Assembly (NCBI GenBank): GCA_015680685.1
Contig: MNCI01015754.1
Location: forward strand, 85,684-111,499
Source of the DNA: Gnetum montanum
Lineage: Eukaryota > Streptophyta > Gnetopsida > Gnetales > Gnetaceae
Direction: 5' to 3'
Length of the DNA stretch: 25,816 nt
How positions within the stretch are numbered: position 1 is the first letter of the stretch; every line of letters starts with the position of its first letter. This document shows positions 9,690 through 20,198 of the stretch, piece by piece. The notes beneath the pieces are model-generated. The model saw only the letters and a list, made by a program, of their open reading frames with translations, was not told where the DNA came from and ran no database searches. Made by a program: the position numbers and the translations under genes.

Positions 9690-11571
9690 TCATTTGAGGC
9701 CCTCAGTTCCTTTTTGAGTTTTTTATTTTACACATTTTTGTTTTACAAATTTCTTTAACTTTTCTCATTTTTGTTTTGCAACATCGTTCATACTTTTTCG
9801 TTTATTAGTGTGTGTACTTATTTTGTTAGGTTCGTCACCTAATAAGTGCTCCTAATAATGGTATGAATTGTATTCTATTGGTTGCTAATGTTTGGTTTTT
9901 ACCTTTGAGTTATAATGTTGATACTAAGGCATGGTTCTTTTGCTATAACAAGCAATGAGTCCACATCATCCATGCATCCATAAATTTCTATGGTCTCTCT
10001 TGGCTTGGAACTATACAGTCCTTTTCTTCAATTAATAAAACTATCAACGAATTAGTGACTGAGCATTTCTCAAACTAAGGAAGGACTCAAGGATTGAAAA
10101 GGGTGTGACTTTAAAGGGATTTGATGCATTTGTGTTGGCCATTCTCTTGGGTGCTTGGATGTTTTCTTCTTGAGTTTTCTTTATTATTCTGACAATTACT
10201 CCATTATCAGGAAGCTAAGCTAATAAAAATAATAAGTCTTTACATGGTGTGGTTCTCATGCAAAAAAAAAAAGAGTGAAAAGTGAGAATTCAAAGCACAC
10301 CCCTTAGACGAAATAATCATCTAGGCTACGAGCACTGGTTATGGAACTAAACAAACATGTTCCCTCTAACTAAGGCCCTTTCTCACTTTCTACTTTCTCC
10401 TTTCTCGTTTCATCAGAATGGTGGTGACTTTTTGGCAGAAGCATTCTTGTTACTTCAAGTGGATGAATTGGCTAAATGTATTAATGCGAAGTCACTGGAT
10501 GTGGATTGTTTGAGGTTGGATTTGGAATGAGATTTACTAAGTTACATTAACCATTAATACACAAGGGGCTATACACCACCTTGTTCTTGAGACTCCATTC
10601 TATTCTCTTCTTTCCATCGTTCTTTCTCCATTTTTCACCTCATTGCCGGTTGTATCAATAATCCATATTTTGGTTGATACATTGTTTTCTTTTTGGTAAA
10701 TTCTTGTAATTAAGATTTTAACTCTTGCTTCCAAATGGAATTTCCAGAGCCTATGGACTCTTTGAATGTGGGATTGTCAAGGCATTAAGGGCATGAGCCT
10801 GCTTTACGGAGGACCCACTGGCATTCCTATTTGGTGCATCACTTAACTTCTTTCCCTTAAACATTTTCGCAATCAATATTTATTTTGTTCATTTCCATCT
10901 CTGACATCCATTTCATCGGCGTTGCTGTTGTTTCTTTTTTTCCATCTTTCTTATTCCTTATCTTTTTCCATTCTCTCGCTACCAAAGGATCACTCTTATT
11001 CATGAGGGTCCTGGTCCAATTTTTTCAATTTTCTCTTAACCCCTACACCTTGGATAGTCACTAGTGTTATATCTCCAAAATTCATATTAGCCATACCACA
11101 ACTTAGCCAATGGACCTTTCACCAAGGCAAGGTATCAACTGCATTGTGATTCATTTACCCTTGCTAATTTAAGACTGTGTTGTGTGTGCAGATGGCAATC
11201 ATACACCAATGGATTGGATTTGGAGGTAACACTTGAAATGGATTGGTGCTGGAGTAGTTATGCAAGGAACAAGATTGATGGCGCACTTATGGATGGACAA
11301 CAAAAAGTGCAATCTTGGCTTCGGTAGCAATAGATTTCTTCTTTTCTCTTTCTCTCTTCTTTTCTCTCTCAGCTGCCAAATAAGGCTAGATGTCAAATGT
11401 GTATAGTGTTCACTTTTGTTATCATGAACACTAATATTGTCATGTATTGTAATGAGGATCCATTCACGTGTCACCCCATTCACTATTAGTTTCATTCAAG
11501 TCAATAATCTCATACCTTCCCAATATTTTGTAAGGAACTCGAGGACGAATTTTCATTCAGTCATGGAGGTA
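9690..11571 (+). other. Non-coding 3' tail of the Athila-type element
   Basis: About 1.9 kb after integrase without a readable ORF. It opens with a T-rich block (9710-9800) and holds an A run near 10261. Athila elements often carry an env-like ORF here; I see none. A possible splice acceptor TGTGTGCAG precedes ATGGCA near 11190, but the frame closes quickly. It ends with GAACTCGAGGACGA and a degenerate purine run before the 3' LTR. Confidence 0.75.
11563..11571 (+). other. Probable polypurine tract (degenerate)
   Basis: ATGGAGGTA immediately precedes TGATGAG of the 3' LTR, where plus-strand DNA priming should occur. It is short and interrupted by T, so it is named by position more than by composition. 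Confidence 0.5.
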
Positions 11572-12331
11572 TGATGAGCCGCGATATCGCGGCCCACTGT
11601 AATGTCTATAAATAAGAAGTGGATTTTCCTGTTCTAGGCACTTAGACTGAGACCCTTATCTAAACTCTTGCAGTTTTACCATTCCAGAGTTAGAATAATT
11701 TCCATGAGCCTGCAGTAGGAGTCTTAAAGTGAACGGATCTTTATTCGAGCAAATTGTACCTAAGCACACATTTGTGTACGGCAATAAAGACAAACTTTTG
11801 GATAAACCTTGCAGCATATGGACTAAGCTAAATAGTAGTTAATTATTGTTGAATGTTTAAATTTTTTCCTAGTTAATTAATCTCTCTCAACCCTTGACTC
11901 TCCTAGTTAAGTGCACTCAGTACGACCGCTTCGAGCATGTGTGTAACGCATGGTTACCCAGTAACAAGTAGCATTTGGTAATCTCAGTAGCGTTGCACTG
12001 GTTTAGGGTGTGTGCGGTAAGTGGAAACAGATACTGGTGCTAGGACAATTAGAACTTAGTTAGTGAATAGTTAATGAAAGTTAGTCACTTAGTTCTCTTC
12101 ACCTTCCCCTATTAGCATAAGATATTAAAAAGATAAAAGATATAAAAATCATATACCTCAAGCTTACTTAACCATACAACCGTGAAAATACAAGTTTGGG
12201 AAGACAGTGATTGATTAACCTTAAGTGTTCTATTAAGGCGCGTAAGCACTTAGTCCTTGGAGTTCGACCGGATTGCGCATGAGACACTCGTATTCATATG
12301 GTTGAGTGTAGGGGTACCTCGCCACTCATCA
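11572..12331 (+). repeat. 3' LTR of the 11-kb Athila-type element
   Basis: A 760-bp repeat, TGATGAGCCGCG to GCCACTCATCA, matching the 5' LTR. It has a TATAAATA box at 11607-11614 and AATAAA at 11783-11788, which could set the transcript 3' end. The palindrome block is reduced to a single GATATC (11583-11588). Confidence 0.95.
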
Positions 12332-12336
12332 TAATG
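12332..12336. repeat. Target site duplication TAATG, right copy
   Basis: Direct repeat of 1319-1323, immediately after the CTCATCA end of the 3' LTR. Confidence 0.93.
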
Positions 12337-13519
12337 GTTTTGAGGAACGTTTGATAAAATAATGACAAAGGAAAGAATAGATTTGACAATGAAGTGCTTA
12401 GAGGGTATAAAATGATGTGGTGGTGTGCAACAAGTACAAATTACAAAAGTTACGCAAGTGGGTCCTCCCCAAAGTAGGTTCCTACCTATAATGCCCTTAC
12501 ATAACCACACCTTAAAATGTCCGTAGGCACTAGAAGGGTTAAATGTCATCCACACTAGTTCCACAAAACACACACATGTAGATACCACCGTGATGAAGTA
12601 TGAATTTAATGCTACACAAGACACGAGTCACAAATACATGAACAATGAGATAAGGCGAATTGTAGAAGGGATTGCAAAGATTGGGACATGAGGCAACTAA
12701 CCCAGGGCACAATGAATCCTGAGTGTAGGGCATGATTAATGTGTCATTAGCCCGTTGCTCCAAACTCAAGACCAAGTCCATTCCTTCGATAAGTGACATC
12801 GCATTGCTTCATTCAATAATGGACAACCATAAGAGCACCAAGATAGCAAGGTGTACGATCACTTGGCATTTTGTTCAAGGAAGGAGTGATTCAGAATTGC
12901 TTTGCAGCACTTTGATCTTGATCTTTTCTTTACTTTTTTTTTTCTTTTTTGAAATGCTTAATCCAGAGAAGCCGCCTACCTTTAGGCATGGATGCATGTC
13001 TTTCTAGTGGAATCCCCTAGAATAGAATTGGTTTTCTTGAGTGAGTGCCTTGATTACTTTTACTCCCATTTTTTGTTAGATCTACAAGGATCTTAGCACA
13101 CCCAAGCTGCTTAGTAACTCCTACAGATGTCACCAAAGAGAATCCACAAGTCCCCTTGATGTCACACCCTGGCCATTCCTACTTAGTCCATCTTTCTTTG
13201 CTTTGGGTATAATGAGCACAAAATTACTTTAAGTTTTAATGATGTCAAGAATATCATTGTACCTAGAGTAGAACCTCTTATTAATGGAATGGGTAGATGG
13301 ATGTTGTGGGCTCTTTGTTCAAGTAATTAGTCATATGAGACTTGATAGCGGAGAACAACACCTCAACCAATGAGTCACATGAGTGCTTTATTCATAGATG
13401 AGATTACTCATAAAAAGATAAAAAGACAGAAAGATAAAGCAATAAATTAAAAGGTGAAAAACTGGAAAAAAAAGATGAAAAATTAAAGAAATGGAAAAAC
13501 ATTTATTAATTCTATGTTG
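12337..13519 (-). other. Non-coding region after the minus-strand gag
   Basis: No gene recognised. On the minus strand it begins with a T-rich block (13519-13400), like the T-rich block after integrase in the plus-strand element, and then runs as mixed sequence with only short chance ORFs. It is probably the 3' non-coding part of the gag-only element. Confidence 0.6.
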
Positions 13520-15845
13520 TTAGAATGGAGGATGCCCCCCATAGCTAAACGGTTGAGCATGGCTAGAATTAATAAATGAAAGGTTAGGATCCTTGCATGC
13601 TAAAAATATTGGGACCTGGTCATAGTTACCCCATTGGGGTTCACACACTTGATTAGAGTTGACATAGTGGGGTAAGTTATAAGATGTGGTTAATTTATAA
13701 GAGTTTGACCCACTATGGTACTTGTGACCATAAGATGGTATGCAAGGATCAACATATCTGCCCATGTGGCTATATTCATTAGGCCCCATGCTTGTTGGAG
13801 TATTGAATGGTGGCCCTGATAACGTAACATGAGGTGTTGGGTTCGAAGAGGAAAATGCACCACAATGTTGAACTTGTGATGAGTTAGAGGATGCAGTGGT
13901 TTCGGAACTAAGGTGTCCCTTTCAATAGTCACGTCTAAAGAAGGGATGCCTTTGGTGTGGTGGGTTTCCACTGTTGTTGTCAGTAGTAGCATAGGTAACG
14001 TTCGTGGGTTGATGCTACGATGCAAACCCTTCAGGTAGAATTGATGACGATGTAGAAGCACGTGAAGGATGAGAATATTGTTGTTGAGGAAAAGTGTAAG
14101 GTACATGAGGTGGCAACCTTGTTGGAGAGGATATGGGTTGATAGTATTGAGGAGAATAGTAATTATGTGGCAAGATAGAGGATGTTGACCTAGTTGGGGA
14201 AACAAGATGTTGGACTTGATAAGTATTTTGGTTCGAATGGTATGAAGGGTGTAACCACTTTGGGAGTGGCCTCCCCCACGACTGGGATTGTTGCCACTGT
14301 GATCGAACACAGTATTTCTGTACAAACTCTGGATGTAACACTCTTCCCCAATGCTCCCGTAAATGTGCCAAGATTGGGCATTGGCCCTTGGAGTGATCGT
14401 ACAAGCAAATGTTACATTGATATGTATAATTGGTCATTAAGTTTTTATTCTCTTCAACCCTTCTCTCCGATTGTCTAGTGGTATTCTGTTCTAGTTCTTG
14501 GTTCATCATAACTCTATCTTCAATAACATTGGCATATTCTCCATATTTTTTATGTATCCATTCTATCATCTTAATGATCTTTGCCTCAACTTCATCTAGT
14601 GATTTTTGCATTGGCAAAGGTAGAAATGGTTGCACGTCCTCAAGGTAAGCTGATTTTTCCTCTTTATGGTTATGGACCTTCTCTAGGTTGAGATTTTGGT
14701 CTTGTTGAGATTTTTCAACATTCTCCCATTTAGCCATTTCTCCTTCTTCTTTTGTACCCACTTAATAAGCTCTTGGGATTGGTGGGTCTATAGTTTGTGT
14801 AGTTGACCTGGGGCATACATCCCTAGGGTTTCCCTTGTTTCATTACGGAGCCCATTTATGATGTGGCACATTAGCCTTTCCTCGGAGAATCCATGGCCTA
14901 GGCAATTGTTTAACAATGCATAATATCTTTCTAAGGCCATGTCCAAGGGTTTATGTTGCTCTTGTTTCCATTCTTGGATTTGTCTCCTCAAGGCCAACAC
15001 TCTGGCATAGGTTAGATATCGTTCAGTAAAGAGTTCTACCATTGTTGACCAACTATGGATTGATTTTGGTTTTAACGATCTGTACCACACTTTTGCTTGG
15101 CCAACGAATGTCGTAGGAAAGAGCTTAAGTTTTTGCCATCCATTATTAATGTTATTCCCTAGACAAGCATCATGGAAGGCTTGTAGATGATGTTGCGGAT
15201 CTAAATCATAGCCTCCTAAAAACTTAGGAAAGTTGTTTAAGTCAAGCTTGGGTAGATGGCTTTCCTTGCGATGCTTGCGAGATATTCGAATGGCCTCTTG
15301 TATAGGCATTAGGCTCTTAGTGGCCAACAGGGGTTCATCATCACTAAGTGCATTAGGACGATGTTTTCCTTGTTCATGTTGGTGTTCTCGATTTTCTTTG
15401 TGAGCTCAATATTTAGTTCTATGCTGATCCCTTGAAAGATAGTCATCCATGTCACAATCNGATATTTAGTTCTATGCTGATCCCTTGAAAGATAGTCATC
15501 CATGTCACAATCTGATGTTGAAGGAGTAGAGGAAGAGAGAGAACTATAAAACTTGTTATGCCTTTTGTAAGTCTTCCAATCATCCCCAAATAAGTTCTTG
15601 TTAGTTATCAAGAAGGTCCTAGGCCTTTCGAGTCTCCTCGTTCTATGTGATGTCTCATCCTTACTAGAGGTGTCAGAGTTGGATAACGAAAGTTTTTGAG
15701 TATCATTGGGGTGTTCATGAACGTAGGGGACTCCTGCATAAGGTTGAGTACTCCAAACTTTATCTTCATCATCATATAATTTTTTGGTTCTCCAATGAAT
15801 TGCCTTACTCATTGTTACGTTGTCAAAGTCTTGTGAGAGAGACAC
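13520..15845 (-). pseudogene. gag: Gag of the minus-strand Athila-type element (decayed)
   Basis: A particle protein homologous to the gag of the 11-kb element. In order on the minus strand: a charged Ser-rich N-terminus from about 15845; LDLNNFPKFLGGYDLDPQ (about 15260), HLQAFHDAC, GWQKLKLFP, VWYRSLKPKS, RYYALLNNC, INGLRNETRETLGMYAPGQ (the gag core); a stop TAG at 14788; a Lys/Glu-rich region likely to form a coiled coil; one zinc knuckle CNICLYDHSKGQC (Cx2Cx3Hx4C, about 14397-14359); then a Pro/Tyr/Gln/Ser-rich tail ending at 13520. Frame changes occur near 14760 and within 14015-13790. Another apparent frameshift near 15460 is an assembly artefact: without the 53-bp extra segment the upstream and downstream frames agree, with one TGA in the overlap. 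This copy is less damaged than the plus-strand gag. Confidence 0.88.
15409..15512. other. Assembly join: 51-bp perfect duplication around a single N
   Basis: Positions 15409-15459 and 15462-15512 are identical with an N at 15460 between them, the same pattern as at 6415. The extra 53 bp is not a multiple of three. Removing it puts the two gag frames on either side in register, which supports an unmerged contig overlap. Confidence 0.93.
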
Positions 15846-15959
15846 TGTTGTGAACCGTGTGTGATTTAATTAAAATTAATTTCTTTTCTAAGAGATATAT
15901 TGTGAATACTTTGTTATAGCGATCTTATGTGATATAACTAATCTAAATAACTACCACCA

Positions 15960-15977
15960 TCCCCGGCAATGGTGTCA
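15960..15977 (-). other. Primer-binding site, tRNA-Asp type (minus-strand element)
   Basis: Minus-strand TGACACCATTGCCGGGGA, one base from the LTR. It matches the tRNA-Asp complement at 15 of 18 positions, again with only G to A differences, but at positions mostly different from those in the plus-strand element. It shows that 15979-16827 is the 5' LTR of a minus-strand element. Confidence 0.85.
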
Positions 15978-15978
15978 A

Positions 15979-16827
15979 TGATGAGTGGCGAGGTACCCCT
16001 ACACTCAACCATACAAATACAAGCATTTCACGCATGATCCGGTTGAACTCCGCAGACGGGCTAGTTGTGGTATCTAGATAGTTACTCATTGATCCCAGTA
16101 TGCTACTTTCCCACCTTGACTAGTATTTGCTTTGTCACATATGGTTTAGTCCAAAGTGAGGTATATGATGTGGTTTCTAACCTAGTGCTACTCCTGGAGG
16201 CAATGGAAAATAACTTTAATTAAGCTAGGAGGAAAAGGAAAAGAGAGTTAAGCTAATAGGACATAGGGGGAGAGAATCTAAACTAGCCTAAGTGCGATGA
16301 GCATCCATTCCTTAATCATTCGTACACATCTTAGACCTTGTGCATGACTACCACTAGGATTACCAAGCGCGTGGCCTAGGTACGCTACTGGGATACCAAG
16401 TAGTCACACTTGATGCTCATGATTAAGTCGTACTCATTTCCCGTTTAAGGAGTTTAGGGTGAAGAGATATTAACTACAAAAGAAATAAATAACAATAACA
16501 ATTAAATAATTAAACTAAGTGAATGCTGCAATGATGAAGTAACCTCGATCTTTATTTCTGATCATGTGCGTGTCCATGTGTGTATCCAAGTACGTCACAC
16601 TCGAATAAAGGTGTCGTACAATTACAATCATCACACTGCGGGCATGCACTGGGAGAAAGGGTTGAGAAGAACTAAAAATAAACTAACTTCTATCTACTGA
16701 CTGAAAACTAACTTACTGTTACTTTCTTGTGTGCCCCATTGTGTATTTATAGGCTCACATGGGAACCGTGATATTGAGCATCCGATATCACAAGCCAGGC
16801 CGCGATCTAATGAATCACAATTCATCA
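15979..16827 (-). repeat. 5' LTR of the minus-strand gag-only element
   Basis: An 849-bp LTR in reverse orientation. It starts TGATGAGTGGCGAGG, identical to the end of the solo LTR, and finishes at TTCATCA (16821-16827). The reversed TATA box is at 16744-16751. A decayed palindrome block (one exact GATATC near 16783) lies beyond it. Its middle part (about 16100-16500) differs strongly from the other LTRs, so it represents a separate subfamily. Confidence 0.88.
16744..16751 (-). promoter_or_regulatory. TATA-type box of the minus-strand 5' LTR
   Basis: TATTTATA on the plus strand, TATAAATA on the minus strand, in the position conserved in all LTRs of the family. Confidence 0.6.
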
Positions 16828-17021
16828 ACCTTCTATTTTTCTGCTAATGTTCTATACTTAATTTTAAATTTCTTTGTTAGCAAATCAATATTTACATGTT
16901 CTTTATTGAATTTTATCATTAAATTTTTTTTGAATTTTTCCAAACAACTTGAAAGAAATTGTAGCTTCAAATTAGTTCTTTAGGCCTCCTATTTTTTCTG
17001 CAAATGTTCTGAAATTAATGT

Positions 17022-17350
17022 TAAGATCCTAAAGGGATTTGGGCAGTTTGCATTTTGAGATTTCTTATCTTTTCATCTTGTGTGATTGCAATATCTAATT
17101 TATGTAAATTTGCACTGAGATTATTTTCATGTTCGTCTTCCAATCTTTCTAATTTTTTTTTTCGTCTTTAATTTGTAATACTTTTAATTCTGGAGTTGAC
17201 CATCTAATCTTTGTTTTACTGCTTTCTCCTATTTTGTTGTTCTTCATCACTTGTTTCTACTGTTTTATTGGGTTTTCAAGTTCTTGTTGGTTGACTATAT
17301 TTGCTAGAATTGGTGCCTTTTCTACTTTTACATCTAAAATTCTAAGTTCA
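17022..17350 (-). pseudogene. Unrecognised coding-like remnant, probable coiled coil
   Basis: On the minus strand one frame runs for about 109 codons with a single internal TAG. Its second half alternates Glu/Lys with Leu/Ile (for example KKKLERLEDEHENNL), as in a coiled coil, and contains RWSTPELKVL. A-rich DNA gives Lys-rich translations by chance, so composition alone is weak; the regular heptad-like pattern is what argues for real coding origin. I do not recognise the protein. It lies back to back with another remnant on the opposite strand. Confidence 0.3.
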
Positions 17351-17513
17351 ACACTATCCTAAGAAAAGATCTTACAAAAAGATGTACCAGCCAAAAGAGA
17401 AATTTAGAAGGTTTACAAATACATACAAACCTTCACATTTGAAAAAAAGACAACTATTTAGAAAAACAAAACCAACTTTTAGAAAAGAAAGGCCTAAAAC
17501 TTGCACTTGCTAG
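17346..17513 (+). pseudogene. Lys/Arg-rich remnant ending Cys-x-Cys, possibly a pararetroviral capsid fragment
   Basis: A plus-strand frame of about 55 codons without stops is rich in Lys, Arg, Tyr and Phe and ends RPKTCTC followed by TAG, a codon that could derive from Trp. A basic tract leading into Cys-x-Cys-Trp resembles the start of the capsid zinc finger of Caulimoviridae, whose endogenous copies are common in plant genomes. The rest of the finger is not visible in the same frame; another frame with coding-like composition follows from about 17565 to 17750. The assignment rests on motif resemblance only, and a chance Lys-rich frame cannot be excluded. Confidence 0.3.
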
Positions 17514-17760
17514 ACAAATATAATAAAACAGAACTTTCAAAAATAGAAAAATAGTTAAGCCAACAATATGAAGAAGTAAAAGAACATATTAGAAAAATAC
17601 ACAGAGACAAGGTTTCAGTTAAACATAGCATTAACCAGGTATGCAGTAGAGAAAATACCCATTAGTTTTTAGGTGAATGTGAATTTGCTATACCTTATAA
17701 GAATTTACAAGAACGGGATAGAGATAATGTTTGATGTTAAGAATTTATAAGAAGCTATAC

Positions 17761-17906
17761 TTGATAACCTTTATATTTGATCAACTCTTTGATTCTATCA
17801 ACTATGAAGATATAGCCCTCCTCATCAGTGTAGCAACGGTCTCTTGTTCAGAGCAAACCTTGTGAATCCAAAGCTGTGGTTGTGGCTTCTGGGTTGCTGA
17901 AGTAGC
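17761..17906 (-). pseudogene. Exon 4 of the 4CL-like pseudogene
   Basis: It reads GYFSNPEATTTALDSQGLL, then [17 protein letters not shown] and [15 protein letters not shown]. The HTGD motif that contacts ATP is replaced by stop-Thr-Arg-Asp. The exon ends at GYQ in phase 0, with a donor GTATAG at the intron position expected for this family. Confidence 0.9.
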
Positions 17907-18095
17907 CTGTCAGGTGATAAAAAATGGAAAATCATAAGTAATACATTATTAAAAAAATCATACAAAACATGAATATTAACGTGGGCTAATTATACAATTT
18001 CTGGTTTTAGGTCACAAGTTCTTGGAAGGCTTTCTATAAATTTTCATTTGTACACATTTCAGTTGAAACAAGCAGATGATATGATGGATACAAAC

Positions 18096-18285
18096 CTTTC
18101 ATGACAACTGGACCACGAAGCCACAGTTCTTCCTTTTGATGTGGGCGCATTTCTAATCCTAAATTAGGATCCACTACTTCTGCTTGCATGTTTGGGCTCA
18201 ACATTCGAGCCATACCATAATGTCCACTTTCTTCTTGTGTGTTGGTAGATGATCCTACTCCAATTGTTTCAGTAAGTCCATAGCC
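18096..18285 (-). pseudogene. Exon 3 of the 4CL-like pseudogene
   Basis: It is open throughout: GYGLTETIGVGSST, SGHYGMARMLSP, VVDPNLG and EELWLRGPVVMK. The GYGLTE adenylation motif is intact; the usual Gly before ELW is Glu. Acceptor TTTTGTAG, donor GTTTGT, ends in phase 1. Confidence 0.9.
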
Positions 18286-19676
18286 CTACAAAACATATTC
18301 AAGGCACAGCCAAATCATTCAAGCCTGACTTGCTAAATTTCTAGAAAATGTTTGATTACAATCAATGGGATAAAGTACATGTTATTAATAGATTCACCCA
18401 GAAAACCAGAAGCAAGCTCTCAAAGGATAAAAAACATACAACTATTAACTACAACAAGCTTCAAGATAGATATATCCAATAGCTTAAGATAACTTTTACC
18501 GGTACCTTAAACCTACCCAACATAAAATGGTAGGAAATAGCAAAATTTAACCACAATGCAATGCTTCCAATGGTTCAGCAAACTAGGAATTCAATGGTCT
18601 GAATGAATTACCCATCATACGCTTGATACAAAGTGATAGCTAGGGAAAATCTTCATCAAAATTCTAGTTTAGTGCACTACTGTGTTTAATTGCTTAAATA
18701 TGGTATGTTTGTGGTGGTTTCCATTGAAAATAAGCTTATCTTAACAAAAGTAAAAATGACTACAATGTGATGATTGATTCTCATATGCTACTGCTCCTTT
18801 GAGTCTGAAAAAAACAAAAGCATATATACAAAAGGTTAGTCATCCATCATTAAATAACAGGCTCCAAGGCCAGTTTTGGCAGCAACATTAATTTGTTTGA
18901 CAAATAAAATAACATTTATTTCTAGAGGCTTGTTATAGGTACATATTGTCTGAGGAAAGAAACCATTCTTGTGTCGAAAGAAACACTAATCCATTGGAAT
19001 AAAGATTGTTTTTGAGCCAACCACTATGTGAATAACAAATATTTGCGTTGTGGGGACCAGAGAAACTAAAAGCAGTATTGTAATATTGATCTGCTAAAAT
19101 TGGCATCCCAAAGTAAATCATCTAAACAAAAGCACTTTTGGCCCACCCACCAGTTTCATCAGGATTTCTTTCACATTTAGATTATTAAAGCAATTTGCCA
19201 TATTTAGATTATGAAATCAAACTCTTCTGACAGTTTATTTACTAAATACCAATATTTCACTGGCAGTCTTGACAACAACTTGAAATTTATGAAGCATGTC
19301 AAAAGTGTAGTATTTCATACAAAAGAAAGCTTCTCAGTAAGTAGAATAATTTTCACAAAAGAGCACAGAGTCTTGAAGTTGGATTCAAATGGATTAGACT
19401 GACATATAGCTTTGTTCTATGAACTGGGGCCAAAGGCCTTGTTACCCAAAAGTTCATAGAAAAGAAAGATCAGTGTTTCAACCTTAAAGCTTGATTTTAG
19501 TTATGCAAATGTATGTCCATCGCCTAGCCAATAAATATTTCCAAACCACATTTATTCAGAGATAGAAAAAGAAAGGAACTGCATATACAAGTTAGAAGTA
19601 GTAGATTTTCAATTTGACAAGCTTAACAATTATCTAAAAAAGAAAAAAAAAGAGCTAAAAAAGTATAAACAAGTAC
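18286..19676 (-). other. Intron 2 of the 4CL-like pseudogene
   Basis: About 1.39 kb of AT-rich DNA between exons 2 and 3. I see no gene, repeat family or RNA element in it. Confidence 0.75.
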
Positions 19677-20104
19677 CTGCATAATGGTATCTCCAGGCAC
19701 CTGGAACGTGAAATCCGTTGTTGCTTCCTTGCTAGGAGGAGCTGCCGCACAAATAACAATGTGTAGAGAGCTCAAATCAAGTTTTTCGGCAACATTAGTC
19801 TTCGTGAGAGCCAACACTATGGGTGGCACTACAGGTAGATAAGTCACCCTATGCTTTTGCATGGCCTTAAGCATATCCAGAGTTCAAATTTGCTGAGGAT
19901 AGCTATACTTGATTCAGATTGCCAGAAGCCCACAAGCAAAGCAAATGAGCCCATATATATGAAACACTGGTACAGTGCACAAAAATGTTTCTTTCATAGC
20001 TTTGGTAGTTTTTCCCATTGAATCCTAAGCAAGCAAGAAGAATAGATACCATGAAAAGTGATTCCTATGAGTGGAGATTACCCCTTTGCTCATGCCAATG
20101 GTAC
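19677..20104 (-). pseudogene. Exon 2 of the 4CL-like pseudogene
   Basis: The acceptor AATACAG follows a T run on the minus strand. The exon completes the Gly of SSG and reads TIGMSKGV, FLCTVPVFHIYGL and MLKAMQKHRVTYLP, ending at GDTIMQ before the donor GTACTT, phase 0. It has one TAG and two TGA codons. The part that should carry the substrate-pocket region around ASG..VVLSKFEL is badly degraded. Confidence 0.88.
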
Positions 20105-20198
20105 CTGTATTTATTTTCAAAAAAAAAAAAAAAAACCTAAGACCAATGGCTCGTATAAGATCTTTTTATCTGTATCAGGATAAAAATAAGAGGCAAAA

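Larger units (their letters stand above)
1324..12331 (+). mobile_element. Complete, inactivated Ty3/gypsy (Athila-type) LTR retrotransposon
   Basis: An 11,008-bp element bounded by LTRs with the 7-bp inverted ends TGATGAG and CTCATCA and flanked by TAATG on both sides. In order it holds the 5' LTR, a tRNA-Asp-type primer site, gag with a zinc knuckle, aspartic protease, reverse transcriptase, RNase H, integrase (the Ty3/gypsy order), a non-coding tail and the 3' LTR. The block 3655-4597 is a later solo-LTR insertion, so the original element was about 10.06 kb. The conserved RT and integrase wording (FLDGYSGYNQI, FGLCNAPATFQ, WGIDFMG) and the Asp-type primer site point to the Athila group of non-chromoviral elements. 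No env-like ORF is readable after integrase. Every domain carries nonsense codons, so the copy is not autonomous. The LTRs differ at about 45 positions by hand count, so it is not a recent insertion. Confidence 0.95.
12337..16827 (-). mobile_element. Gag-only Athila-type relative, minus strand, 3' end not found
   Basis: Read on the minus strand it has a 5' LTR (16827-15979), a tRNA-Asp-type primer site one base further on, a gag of about 2.3 kb, then directly a T-rich non-coding tract with no protease, RT or integrase. This layout suits a non-autonomous derivative that kept gag and lost pol. No minus-oriented 3' LTR is present. Because 12337 was joined to 1318 before the 11-kb insertion, the element probably continues through 1318-766 and beyond the plus-strand LTR that ends at 765. 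If so, its outer duplication partner (ACCTT, 16828-16832) lies left of the window. Confidence 0.75.
16828..17760. other. AT-rich intron-like segment beyond exon 4 of the 4CL-like pseudogene
   Basis: The segment runs from the splice donor after exon 4 (GT at 17760-17759, minus strand) to the LTR at 16827. I found no match to the expected next exon of a 4CL-like gene (a VAPAELE-type start). The left half is T-rich and the right half A-rich on the plus strand. Two imperfect direct repeats, CTATTTTTCTGC near 16834 and CTATTTTTTCTGC near 16988, lie about 156 bp apart. Coding-like remnants are described separately. Confidence 0.6.

Noticed and set aside
11199-11495. Env-like ORF in the tail of the 11-kb element
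   Set aside because: The only longer ORF is on the opposite strand and has no transmembrane or env-like pattern; the plus-strand frame after the possible splice acceptor stops within a few codons.
12732-13007. A 91-codon plus-strand ORF
   Set aside because: It lies in the non-coding tract of the minus-strand element, ends in a T-run translated as Phe repeats, and has no family resemblance.
19211-19402. A 63-codon ORF in intron 2
   Set aside because: It is on the strand opposite the gene, short, and has no similarity that I recognise; chance ORF in intron DNA.
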